A stretch of 64,000 nucleotides of DNA from Tetradesmus obliquus (Eukaryota; Chlorophyta; Chlorophyceae; Sphaeropleales; Scenedesmaceae), in assembly GCA_030272155.1 (NCBI GenBank), contig CP126203.1, positions 3,224,001-3,288,000 on the forward strand. The letters are read 5' to 3'. The position numbers and the translations under genes are program-made. The notes beneath the pieces were generated by a model that was given only the letters and a program-made list of their open reading frames with translations, had not been told where the DNA came from and did not search any database. This document shows positions 11,661 to 25,200 of the stretch, piece after piece. The stretch's first letter is position 1, and each line of letters opens with the position of its first letter.

Positions 11661-13021
11661 ATGAATCCGAACGAGGCTTGTGCTCTTGCACTGAGGGCAG
11701 CAGCTGGCCAAGGTAAGGCCATATGTCCCTGCCTGATGCTAGGCGGCTGTCAGGGAACTGCTAGCAGGTATCATGCAGCTTTAGATGAACAAAAGGCTGT
11801 TGTCGCTTCACACTGGGTAGCAGGGCACGGCCTTGTGGTACATTGCTGCCACTGACCCTGCTGCCCTGTAACTGCTGTTTGTCGCGCTACTGTGGGCGCT
11901 GCAGTTTTACTACCTGTGCGGCTATCAGAGCTGTACGAAGCACTCAAGGAGGCAGAGAGCAGCGGAAACTACCAGAGCGTCTGCAGCATGGTGAGCAGCA
12001 GCATGCGCATGTTGCAGCAGCATGGCCAGGTGCAGGCACCTGACAGTGTGCATGGCAGCAACAGCAGCAGTCCTTGCATGCATCAGCGGCGCTTGATGCA
12101 TCAGACATGATGCATATCGAGGTCTTGAACACCGTTCCAGGGTATGTGTGAATGCAGGTGTGCGTATGCAATTACAGTTGCAGGTGCTGTTGGCAATGTC
12201 TCATGCTGCGGGGACAATGTACAACCTTGCTGGCCAGCACTCAAAGCATAGCACACATAGCAGCACTGACAGCAAGTCTGCGACTTTTTTGTTACATTAT
12301 GTAACCTGTCAACCATGGCAGTTTGGTTTAAAGGCCTAGCCACATCATTTGATTACTGCTCTGCATCGGGCATATGCCCTGCTGCTGTCCACCACTGTGC
12401 AGATCCGCACATTCTTCGCCAGCCCAGATGCACTGCAGGCAGCCTTCTGGCCACAGCAGCAGCAGCAGCAGCAGGATGCATCTGACCAAACAAACAGCAG
12501 CAGCAACGGCAGCTCCTTGCCGGAGCAACCGCAGCAGCCAACATCAAGCAGCAGCGCCACACCTCCAGCAGCAGCAGCAGCAGCAGCCAAGTTGCAGCAG
12601 CAGCCGCCGTGGCTGCAGATAGACCCAGCAGCAGTGCAGCAACTGCATGACCGGCTGGAGGCCTGCCACTCTGAGGCAGTCAGGGATGCACTGCTGGAGG
12701 GCGGGCAGCAGCTACTGCTGCACATCTCCGACTGCTTCCACCAGGGCAAAGACAACCCAGGCTTCTGCCGGCAGGTGCGTTATAATACGCATCAGTGTTG
12801 TGCATATTCTGCAGTGAATGTCTCTCTGGGCTATTAATGGCAGCAAGTCACATGCCAGTCCTGTTCAAAGGTGCCGCGTGTGCAGGTCGACAGCGGTAGC
12901 CAACCATGCCAACTTGACTTCTTCGCTTGCTTGCATAAAATATATCAGCTGCAGCTGCCATCCAGGCCACTGTAGCTGCGCTGCTTATGTCTGCCTTCCA
13001 GCTGTGCTGATGGCGTCAAAC

Positions 13022-13057
<36 letters not shown>

Positions 13058-13295
13058 CGGCTGCGGCTGCGGCTGCACATTCTGCCAAATTCAGGTGTGT
13101 GGGCTGCTGGCCAACCCCTGGCTGCAGCACATGGAGTGCCACCACCTGCTGGCAGCAGCAGCAGGCGTGCTGGTTGAGTTAGGGCAGGCCCAGTTTGGAG
13201 CAGCAGCGCCCTCAGGCATTGCCTGCGGCGTGCCTTACAGCCAGCAGCTGCAGCAGCTGCTGCAGACGTGGCAGGCGCCGGAGATGCGCAGGTGT

Positions 13296-13340
<45 letters not shown>

Positions 13341-14113
13341 CTGTGGATGCTAGCCATGCAGCTGTTGTAGGACTCTAGGATCCAGACAAGCAGCAGGTAG
13401 TACAGTGCTGAGGATGCCTGCAAAGACAGCTGTGAGCGCCTGCAGGAACAGCACCAGCATGTTCTTGCTGCTTGCACAAACAAGCTCCAGCGCTTGCAGC
13501 AGCAGCAGTGCCTGCAAGAACAGCATAGCGAGCCAAAGCTGTTGTGCAGGGTTTTAAAAAGCATGCTGTTTGTTGTGTCACACAAGTTTGGTAACCGCAT
13601 TTCTGCATGTTGCTGCTTTGTATGTAGGGTTGTTGCGCTGCTGCAGCAGTACATCACTCTCACGCTATACCAGCAGCAAGCCATAACACCAGGCATAGAG
13701 GCAGCCACTCGGCTGCTGGGCCTGCTTGAGAAGGCTTCAAGCCAGCAGCAGCTGCTGGATATGGCTGAGTTCTATAATGATGCAGTGAATGAACCGGATT
13801 TCAACATCAAAGAAGACTACAAGCGCTGGAATGCGGTGCGTACACGAGTGTTACACTACAGCTGCATGCAAGCAGCTTTTTTGATGGCCTTCGTGGAGGC
13901 ACATACGTGCGCCGTCACCAACAAGTGTGACGTGGCGCGGCTCACAGTAATGGCGCGGCTACAGAAGAATTGACATGCATCGGAAGCAAATTGTCAGCTG
14001 ATGTGGCTGCTGCAGTGCGTTTGTGTTGTTTCTGCCTCTGGTGACTGCTTCGCCAGGCAAACCACACATCTCAACTTCTCCTCATGACATCTTCATCACA
14101 TCTTTATGACAAG

Positions 14114-14153
<40 letters not shown>

Positions 14154-16173
14154 GCCAGGGCCTGGGCCACTTCAGCTTCTGCGGCCACAGCTGGATCTAC
14201 GACCCCGCCTCCAAGTCGCGCATCCTGCAGCTGGAGAACCAGATGCAGCAGCTGGCAGCCTTCGAGAACAGCATGATGCAGGTGCGGATGTAGTAATAAT
14301 GCCTCACAGGTTCCATGCTTGCTGTGTCAGCTTAACGCTGGCAGCTGGAGAACCAGATGCAGCAGCTGGCAGCGTTTGAGAACATCATGATGCAGGTGCG
14401 GCTGTCAAATTGTTATCTTTAAATATCATCAACTGTATTTCATGCATTTGTGGCTTTGCTGAGAAAAGTTTGCAGCTGGAAAACCAGACGCAGCAGCTGG
14501 CGGCCTTCGAGAACAGCATGATGCAGGTCAGGGTGTGATTGTAGTATCAGCCGGGCTGCCGCAAGGTGCTGCTCGTGCAACTGATTGGTGCTTAGGTAGA
14601 ACCACTGTGTACTCGCCTGTGCTCTCCCTGCTAAACAGCGTAGCCTCTATCGGTTGCTGCCGTGCTGAGTCTTGTCGTCCCACTTCTGTCTGCTGTGCGA
14701 CAAGATGAATGCCTGATCCTGCAGCGGGGCTCTCTTGCAATGGGGTGCGCAACAGTTTACCTGCCCCTGCTGTTGTGCTGCAGGCGCTGATGGGTGGTGC
14801 GCGTGAGAGCTGCCCCTTCCTGCTGCCTGCTTCTGCATGTTGGATGGGCACTTGATGTAGCACCCGTGCTGATATCAGCGGTGTTGCACTTGCTGTTGTT
14901 TTGCTCTACTGCTGCTGTACAGGTGCTGATGGGTGGTGCGCGTGAGAGCTGCCCCTTCCTGCTGCTGCCCGCTCTTGCATGTTGGATGGGTGCCTGATGT
15001 AGCACCCGTGCTGCTGTTATGCTTTGCTGTGCTGATTCTGCTCTGCAGGCTCTGAAGAGGGGTGTTTGTATACACTGCTCCGCAGTTGCCTGCGTGCTCT
15101 TGCTCTTGCAGCACCCATGCTGACATCGGCGGCGTTTCCCCTGCTGTTGTTCTGATCTACTGCTGCTGTACAGGCGCTGATGGGTGGTGCGCGTGAGAGC
15201 TGCCCCTTCCTGCTGCTGCGTGTGCGGCGCGGCAGCTACCTGCTGCGCGACACGCTGATGCAGATCAACAACGCCAAGAACAACGGCAGCCTCAAGAAGC
15301 CACTCAAGGTGCGTGGTTTCGTCAATACAACACGTGTTATAGTTTGCATGTGGGAGCGTTCAAGCAGGGTGTGTTCGGGAGCGAGGATTGCTTTCATTGG
15401 GAAGGGGCAGCACCAAGAGCAACGAGCCCTTAAGAGCTACTCAATGTGCTGGGTTTGATCAATTTACAGTTTGCATTGAACAAGTATGAGGGCAGGCTGC
15501 AGGGCAACTTTTTCAATACCATCCTGCACACCTTGCGCTCCTCTCAAACCCTTATCACGTGCCCCCGCAGGTCAAGTTCATCGGCGAGGAGGATGGCGGC
15601 AGTCATTTTTGCAACCATCTTGCCATCACATCCTGCACACAGCACGTCTCACCCCTGCTGCATGCAGACGTTGACCACGCGTTGACTTCACCACACGTTG
15701 AAATGACCGCAGGTCAAGTTTATCGGCGAGGAGGGCGTGGACGAGGGTGGGCTGCAGAAGGAGTTTTTCCAGCTGCTGGTGCGCGAGTGCTTCAACCCTG
15801 AGTTCGGCATGTTCGTGTACAGGTGGGCTGGGGAGAGGGTATAAAACCCTATAACCTTCGGGGTGGGGGTGGGGGAGGATGGAGGAGGGTGGAGGAGAGG
15901 TTTTGGGATCTCGTTTGGTGTTTGGCATGTTTGTTTACAGTTGGGTAGGCGTCCGCAAAACGTTATGCTTGCAAATCACTGAGTCGAGCACAGCAGGCCT
16001 TGGCGCCCTCATTGTCAGGTGTTACTCCAGGTGTTGCACGCTGGTAACTGCATAACCTCCACCTGCTAAAGCAGCGCTTGCCGGTGTGCGGCTGTTGTTT
16101 TCTGTGGCTCAAGTCATGTGCGCAAACGCATGACTTCTTGACATGACTGCACAGCCTGTCCTACCCACGCTGC

Positions 16174-16210
<37 letters not shown>

Positions 16211-19200
16211 GCGGCTGCTGCTGCTGCTGCTGCTGCTGCCGCGGCTGCTGCTGCTGCTGCTGCTGGGCCGCAGTGAGGAGACGCACCTGCACTGGTTCCA
16301 TGCCAGCAGCATGGACCTGGACACAGAGTTTGAGCTCATCGGCATACTCATAGGTGCGCAGCACGCTGGTTGCAAGCCCCCGTCGAACACAGCCATGCCC
16401 TTGTGCCGTAGTGCATTCCCTGCAGGCGTGCGCAGGTGTTGTGCTGTGATGCTGTGGTTGATGTAAGGCTCAGTTGGTAGTCTTTCAGCACCCACTGCTG
16501 CATCTGCCCTGTGTTCACATTTGCTTTGATCACGTGTGCAGCCCAAGAAAACGTAAATATGTGCTGTGATTACTCTTGCTTTTGTGTTATTATATTTTCA
16601 AATGCAGGCCTGGCTATCTACAACAGCCACATCCTGGAGTTCCAGTTCCCGCTGGTGCTCTACAAGAAGCTCATGGGCCAGCCTCTGTCACTTCCCGATG
16701 ACCTGGCGGAACTTCACCCCGAAATTCACGCCAGCCTGGGGAAGCTCGCGGCGATGAGCGATGATGAACTTGCAGGCATGGGACTTACCTTCCAGGTGGG
16801 TGACACAGACACCAAACTGCAAACATCTGGCTGTTGTTCACTCCCTGCTGCCAAGCTGCATGCTGCCTGGTATCTGCTTGCCGTCAGTCTCACACTGCGT
16901 GTGTGCGGCCAGCAGTTACTGTAGTGACTTGTACAACTATATCAACAGCTGCTACTGTCACCCGCGCTTTCCTTGCAAGTGTTGACAGAGCTCGGGCGAC
17001 GCGTGGCAAAGTCATCACAGAAACTCAAATCATCAACCTGACACCACCCTCGACAAAACACTACTGCTGCTCTTGTCATGCACCGGCGGTGAAGCACTCC
17101 TGCTGCTCTTGTCCTGCAGGTGGAGAAAGAGGTTGGCTTTGGCGCGCTTGTGCCAGTACGATTACAGAAACCCTGAAACACCACTACTACTTCTTTTGCC
17201 GTGCAGGTGGAGACAGAGGTCGGCTTTGGCGAGCGCGTGGCAGTCGACCTCGTGCCAAACGGCAGCAGCATGCCAGTGACAGCCGCCAACGTGCAGCGCT
17301 ACATCAGCGCGTATGCGGAGCACCTGCTGAAAGGGGCCATTGCACGCCAGTTTGGCGCCTTCCAGCGAGGCTTCCTGCGGCTGTGCAGCGGCAAGGCGCT
17401 GCACTTCTTCAGGTGGGCAGGTTGAGGGCCCCAGCTTGTGAAAATGGTGTTGCCAGTTCCTGCATCAGGTGTTTGGCGCCTTCCAGCGGGGCTTCCTGCG
17501 GCTGTGTGTATTCTTTCAGGTGGGCAGCAGTCAGCCACAGCGCACGCGGTGAAGGTCATTTTTGAAGGACTTGCCAGCGACAGTAGCATGTACTGTGTGC
17601 AGTACAGTGGGCAGGCTGCATACACAGAACCAGACACAAGCCCTAGCAGCCACCACACACAATTTACAGTGCCAGGATCAGCTTTTGCACATCAGAAGAG
17701 CGAGAAACGCCGAAAACAGAAAATTTGCCCATTGCATTGCATTTGTTACACAGAGGCGGTCTCCCCAACCCCGCAGGGGCTAGGTACTGCCAGTCAAGCC
17801 AACACTCCGCCAATTAAGCCCTCGTATCATAAGAACCAGTGGGTATTTGTCCAACCTCCAGGTCCCCACACCGCGGTAACATGCCACCGTAAACGCAAGC
17901 ATGCATGCAATACAAGCAGGCTAGGACATGGAATGCAGTAGCTGCCGGCATACAACGCTACGATCACCCGCATAAGCAAACTAAACATGAATACAGGTGT
18001 GCTTATGCCGCCTGACGCAAAAACAGGGTGATCCTCCTGAGTCAACCCACAGTTAGCTGCTGGTCGACAGGCTTGCAGAAGCCCCTGCAACAATCACCTG
18101 CACACCACCTGGCAACAAAACGCACATGCAACACGAAGATTGGCCAGGCCTAACTCAATAGACTCGACAACAACAAGTGACGCTCGGGGCCAAAAGGCCT
18201 GGACTGCTGCAACCCGCACACAGAACCCTCGTCCCATCACAACGTGCAGTGTCAAGGGTCCCTTGACACTACAACAACACCGCCCCCTAGCAGACAACGA
18301 CACCGGCCACTTTGAGGTCAATGTCCCACGACCACGGCTATTAACCCATGGTGCCCACAGGAGTTGGCTGGATACGCCTGCAATCAAAGCTGACAAAAGT
18401 CAACTCCACAACGCCACCTGCCCACCGCCTTCTACTGGTGCTGGCAGAAGGAGAAGAGGGGTTACAAGGTGTGCACAGGCAACTACGTTGCAACGAACAC
18501 CCACACACACTGGTGCTGGCGGAAGAAGAAGAGGGTTTACACGGTGTGCACAGGCAACTACGTTGCAACGAACACCCGAAAATCTGGAACGTCGCAGATG
18601 ACTTAGCAAAACAGGCTGTCACTCAAGGAGACTCACCCCAGAAAGCCTCTCTGTGTGTGTAACATATGGCCTTGCAGGCAAAGCTGTCAGTCACAGCACA
18701 CGCAGTGTTGATGCTAAACAAAGGCAGGACTAGTGTAAACAGTGTCAGTGACAGCAAGCTGCACTTTATGCAGTGCAGCGGGCGGGCTGAACCCACAGAA
18801 CAACACCCACCAGCAGCAACACAGCCTGGCAGGCGGTGGTCTGAGGCGACAAACTGGGGAGAGAGAGCAGAGGACAAGCCAGCTGCTGCAAGGGCCGCAC
18901 AACTACAGTTTGCAGCAGCGATACGACAACTCACAGCTCCTGCAAAGCAAGACGGCTAGCTCTGGCATGTCAGAGGCTCACAGAGAAAGCACGTACACAC
19001 AGTGAGAAGAAGGCCATCACCGCCGCACCACACACAAACCATTGCCACACAACACAGTATGCCAGGCAATAAAAGGCTGCTGTGTGAGCAGCCGATTTCG
19101 ATACCGTGACGGCACCCTAGCCGTAGCAGCAAAGTCCGCAAGTGCCTCCCAAAAAGCACCTACTGCTGCTCTCACAGCCACTTGCTCCACCAGCTGGGGT

Positions 19201-22200
19201 ATCCCAAGGTCACTTGACACAGCCCACGCTGCCCTGCGGCCTTTCTCAAAAGCATGCACTGCTGCAAGACAGACCATGTCCCACACCAACCGATGTACAG
19301 CGTTATGGAGGGGGCACGCCAACCATATAGCTTGGCACGGCAGTACAGCACCTGTCGGCAACAAGTTGAACGCCCTTAGTTGACTTTCCACCTCACGCCG
19401 CACCGCCACAGCAACATGACATGTCCAAAAATGATGCTCCACCCCAGGCCCTGCAGCAGAACATGCTGCACACGCAGCAGTAGTCTTCATACGTTGAGCA
19501 CTAGGGAATGCATCTAAAGCCAAGCGCCACGCCGCTTCCTTGTACATGTTAGCCACCCGCACCTGCCACCAACCAGACAACACCGACTGCACTGCAGGCA
19601 GGCTGACTGCCATCGGCAGGGCATCCAGGGCTCTAACCCGAGTAACAAAGGCAGCATGGCGGGGCGCAATGGCATCAAGCGCAGCAAGACGTTGTAGCTT
19701 CGTGGCATCAGCAACCTGCAGATCAGCCAAACGTATAAAACCGTCTGCCCCTGGCCGCTGCCGACCCAAATCAGCACACAACTGTTCGCGCGCAATCAAA
19801 ATGTCCACAGGAGAAACAGAGGATAATTGTGCAACGCTCGTACCGGCAGCTTGGGCAGCCGCCAGGTGCGCGCGTGCTGCAGTATGCCACACAGACGGCA
19901 CAAACGACAGCAGATGCTGCACATGCTGCCGAGCCTGCTGCCGATCACCATACTGCGGTCTACTGCGCAGCCACGGGCCCCATATCTCGCGCTCATAAGC
20001 GGAGCGCTGAGCAGAAAGCCCTGGCAAGGCACCGACACGTTCAAGTTCTGACAACAGCAACACTGCCTGACCCAAACACTGCAGCTTGGGGAGCTCCAGC
20101 AGGCCACACGGCGCCACCTGTTCCAAGCCCACCTCCACCTGACGCTGCTGATCAAACCATTGCCATGACTGTATCACTGTAAACAGAGGATTGGCCCACA
20201 GCGGAGCCTCCCAGCACAAACCATCCACGTCCAACGGCTGGTTTCCCACATGACGCAACGGTGGCAGGGCACGCAAAGCCATCGCCAAAACACGCAAAGG
20301 CGATGGCAAGCAGGCATCCGCAGGAGCTGCAGGGAAGATATGATGACGGGCACACAACGCAAGGCCCCAAGGGCTACTAGCAGCAGCGCGCGTGAAACAA
20401 TCCACAGCGCTAGCCCACTGTGCCCACAACTCCCGTCCTACTGTCACCCACGGTGCAGCACCGCCCTGCAGGAGGGGGATTGCTTCCTGGCGGCTTCCTA
20501 CTGGTGCTGGCGAGAGGCTTGTTACAGGAGAAGGAAGAGGAAGAGGGGTTACACGGTGTGCACAGGCAAATACGTTGCAACGAACACCCGAAAATCTGGA
20601 ACGTCGCAGATGACTCAGCAAAACAGGCTGTCACTCAAGGAGACTCACCCCAGAAAGTCTCTCTGTGTGTGTAACTTGACATATGGCCTTGCAGGCAAAG
20701 TCGTCAGTCACAGCACACGCAGTGTTGATGCTAAACAAAGGCAGGACTAGTGTAAACAGTTTCAGTGACAGCAAGCTGCACTTTATGCAGTGCAGCGGGC
20801 GGGTTAAACCCACAGAACAACACCCACCAGCAGCAACACAGCCTGGCAGGCGGTGGTCTGAGGCGACAAACTGGGGAGAGAGAGCAGAGGACAAGCCAGC
20901 TGCTGCAAGGGCCGCACGACTACAGTTTGCAGCAGCGATACGACAACTCACAGCTCCTGCAAAGCAAGACGGCTAGCTCTGGCATGTCAGAGGCTCACAG
21001 AGACACGTACACACAGTGAGAAGAAGGCCATCACCGCCGCACCACACACAAACCATTGCCACGCAACACAGTATGCCAGGCAATAAAAGGCTGTTGTGTG
21101 AGCAGCCGATTTCTATACCATGACGGCACCCTAGCCGTAGCAGCAAAGTCCGCCATCCGCCCATCCCAAAAAGCACCTACTGCTGCTCTCACAGCCACTT
21201 GCTCCACCAGCTGGGGTACCCCAAGGTCACTTGACACAGCCCACGCTGCCCTGCGACCTTTCTCAAAAGCATGCACTACAGGAAGGCAAGCTATCACCCG
21301 TGCTGGCAAAGAACAGGGGTTACACGGTGTGCACAGGCAACTACGTTGCAACGAACACCCGAAAATCTGGAACGTCGCAGATGACTCAGCAAAACAGGCT
21401 GTCACTCAAGGAGACTCACCCCAGAAAGTCTCTCTGTGTGTGTAACCTGACATATGGCCTTGCAGGCAAAGCCGTCAGTCACAGCGCAGTGTTGATGCTA
21501 AACAAAGGCAGGACTAGTGTAAACAGTGTCAGTGACAGCAGGCTGCACTTTATGCAGTGCAGCGGGCGGGCTGAACCCACAGAACAACACCCACCAGCAG
21601 CAACACAGCCTGGCAGGCGGTGGTCTGAGGCGACAAACTGGGGAGAGAGAGCAGAGGACAAGCCAGCTGCTGCAAGGGCCGCACAACTACAGTTTGCAGC
21701 AGCGATACGACAACTCACAGCTCCTGCAAAGCAAGACGGCTAGCTCTGGCATGTCAGAGGCTCACAGAGAAAGCACGTACACACAGTGAGAAGAAGGCCA
21801 TCACCGCCGCACCACACACAAACCATTGCCACGCAACACAGTATGCCAGGCAATAAAAGGCTGTTGTGTGAGCAGCCGATTTTTATACCGTGACGGCACC
21901 CTAGCCGTAGCAGCAAAGTCCGCAAGTGCATCCCAAAAAGCACCTACTGCTGCTCTCACAGCCACTTGCTCCACCAGCTGGGGTATCCCAAGGTCACTTG
22001 ACACAGCCCACGCTGCCCTGCGGCCTTTCTCAAGAAGAAGAGGGGTTACACGGCCTTTCTCAAAAGCACCCGTGCTGGCAAAGAACAGGGGTCACACGGT
22101 GTGCACAGGCAACTACGTTGCAACGAACACCCGATCCAAACACCCGTGCTGGCCAAAGAAGAGGGGTTACACGGTGTGCACACCCGTGCTGGGGAGAGAG

Positions 22201-25200
22201 GTCTGTTACAGGGGTGGGCAAGCTATCGCCCTAGAGCGAGTCACTTGCCCCTCTTTCAGCTCACATATCATGAGAACCCGATAGCAAGCCACAAGATGCA
22301 ACCAAAGTAAAACTCCAGAGGCATCTTGCAGCCCCTACCTCCCCATAAACCAACAAGCACATGCAGTGCAGCATGTGCGAAGTGCAGCACGAAAAGCAGC
22401 AGGGTGCTCAAAGCACAGGGCACAAAACGCACAAGGGAAGGCAGGCATGGTCCAAACAGCAAGCGGGATGCACAATGGTGCTGCTTACCATAGGTGTTTG
22501 GCATGATTGCACCAAGGCACTGCTGTACACACCAGACTGCAGCAAGCAGGAGCACGCGGGACCGACAGGAGACACTGCATGTGACATGCAAACTAAGGTG
22601 CTACTGCTTCTGCAATCCTCATGGCTGACAAGCACAGAAGCACGCAATGCGACACACAGAGCTGGAAAATCAAGCACAGTGACACACGACATGCAACATG
22701 GCCTTGCCAGAAAGTGGAAATTGGACAACTACTGACAGCACATCATGTAAAAGCAGGAAGGCAGCAGCAGTCAACCAGAGCGGGGCGCCAGTACAATGCG
22801 CAGCTGTGCTGGATCAGAACGCAAGAACGGGTGATCTCCAGGCACCGCAACACGCCAATGAGCCGGCGCAGCCTCCATTGCCACTAAATCAGCAAGCAAT
22901 TGCCAAAACCGCAAAACCGCCTGCTGCTTCGCCTCCTGTAACACCTGCGCTATTAGTTGCTGTCGCTGTTGTTGTTGTTGCAGCAGCTGCTGCTGCCTAC
23001 GCTGCTCAACCAGCTGGTTATGCTGTTGCTGCGCAGCAGTGAGAGCTGCAGGCTGAACCACATCTGTAATAGGTACCTGCCATTGCGGCGGCGGCGCAGA
23101 CGGCCGCGGCGCAGCAGGCGAGGGCGGCGGAATGTGCAGCGTGATTTTGAGAGAGGTCTGTTACAGGGGTGGGCAAGCTATCGCCCTAGAGCGAGTCACT
23201 TGCCCCTCTTTCAGCTCACATATCATGAGAACCCGATAGCAAGCCACAAGATGCAACCAAAGTAAAACTCCAGAGGCATCTTGCAGCCCCTACCTCCCCA
23301 TAAACCAACAAGTACATGCAGTGCAGCATGTGCGAAGTGCAGCACGAAAAGCAGCAGGGTGCTCAAAGCACAGGGCACAAAACGCACAAGGGAAGGCAGG
23401 CATGGTCCAAACAGCAAGCGGGATGCACAATGGTGCTGCTTACCATAGGTGTTTGGCATGATTGCACCAAGGCACTGCTGTACACACCAGACTGCAGCAA
23501 GCAGGAGCACGCGGGACCGACAAGAGACACTGCATGTGACATGCAAACTAAGGTGCTACTGCTTCTGCAATCCTCATGGCTGACAAGCACAGAAGCACGC
23601 AATGCGACACAAAGAGCTGGAAAATCAAGCACAGTGACACACGACATGCAACATGGCCTTGCCAGAAAGTGGAAATTGGACAACTACTGACAGCACATCC
23701 TGCAAAAGCAGGAAGGTCAACCAGAGCGGGGCGCCAGTACAATGCGCAGCTGTGCTGGATCAGAACGCAAGAACGGGTGATCTCCAGGCACCGCAACACG
23801 CCAATGAGCCGGCGCAGCCTCCATTGCCACTAAATCAGCAAGCAATTCCCAAAACCGCAAAACCGCCTGCTGCTGCGCCTCCTGTAACACCTGCGCCATT
23901 AGTTGCTGTCGCTGTTGTTGTTGTTGCAGCAGCTGCTGCTGCCTACGCTGCTCAACCAGCTGGTTATGCTGTTGCTGCGCAGCAGTGAGAGCTGCAGGCT
24001 GAAACACATCTGTAATAGGTACCTGCCATTGCGGCGGCGGCGCAGACGGCCGCGGCGCAGCAGGCGCGGGCGGCGGAATGTGCAGCGTGTTAGCCTGCCG
24101 TCGGCCAACATCCACGGCATTCAGAGCAGCTAAAGAAACAACCCCCCAAACACCCTGGTGGAGCCGCTTAGGGCCGGGAGGCCGCTGCATCAACCAGACA
24201 TGCCGCATAGCAAGCGGCGGGCGGCCTGCAGCCCGCGTACACCATGTTGCAGGCATCGCAGACAGCAGGCTGTCAATCACATTTTGAGGGGTCTGACAGA
24301 GGGGTCGAGAGAGGTCTGGTACAGGGGTCTGACATTTTTTGAAGAAGAGGGGTTACACGGTGTGCACAGGCAACTACGTTGCAACGAACACCCGAAAATC
24401 TGGACGTCGCAGATGACTCAGCAAAACAGGCTGTCACTCAAGGAGACTCACCCCAAAAAGTCTCGCTGTGTGTGGAACTTGACATATGGCCTTGCAGGCA
24501 AAGCCGTCAGTCACAGCACACGCAGTATTGATGCTAAACAAAGGCATGACTAGTGTAAACAGTGTCAGTGACAGCAAGCTGCACTTTATGCAGTGCAGCG
24601 GGCGGGCTGAACCCACAGAACATCACCCACCAAGCAGCAACACAGCCTGGCAGGCGGTGGTCTGAGGCGACAAACTGGGGAGAGAGAGCAGAGGACAAAC
24701 CAGCTGCTGCAAGGGCCGCACAACTACAGTTTGCAGCAGCGATACGGCAACTCACAGTCTGACATTTTTCTGAAGAAGAGGGGTTACACGGTGTGCACAG
24801 GCAACTACGTTGCAACGAACACCCGAAAATCTGGAACGTCGCAGATGACTGACATTTTTGAGAGAGGTCTGTTACAGGGGTGGGCAAGCTATCGCCCTAG
24901 AGCGAGCCACTTGCCCCTCTTTCAGCTCACATATCATGACATTTTTTTCGGAAGAAGAGGGGTTACACGGTGTGCACAGGCAACTACGTTGCAACGAACA
25001 CCCGAAAATCTGGAACGTCGCAGATGACTCAGCAAAACAGGCTGTCACTCAAGGAGACTCACCCCAAAAAGTCTCGATGTGTGTGTAACTTGACATATGG
25101 CCTTGCAGGCAAAGCCGTCAGTCACAGCACACGCAGTTTGATGCTAAACAAAGGCAGGACTAGTGTAAACAGTGTTAGTGACAGCAAGCTGCACTTTATG

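Noticed and set aside
12345-12755. Minus-strand Cys/Ser-rich frame opposite HECT exon 3
   Set aside because: Low-complexity antisense of the polyQ/Ser-coding exon.
18453-18660. RNase H domain on the plus strand ([11 protein letters not shown] reads like a retroviral RNase H end)
   Set aside because: The resemblance is limited to a few residues, the frame ends soon after, and the segment is better explained as the 3' UTR of minus-strand elements.
19017-20621. Single intact gene of 534 codons
   Set aside because: The beginning of the frame is antisense sequence of an adjacent element copy, and the same protein tail occurs truncated elsewhere; it is retroelement debris.
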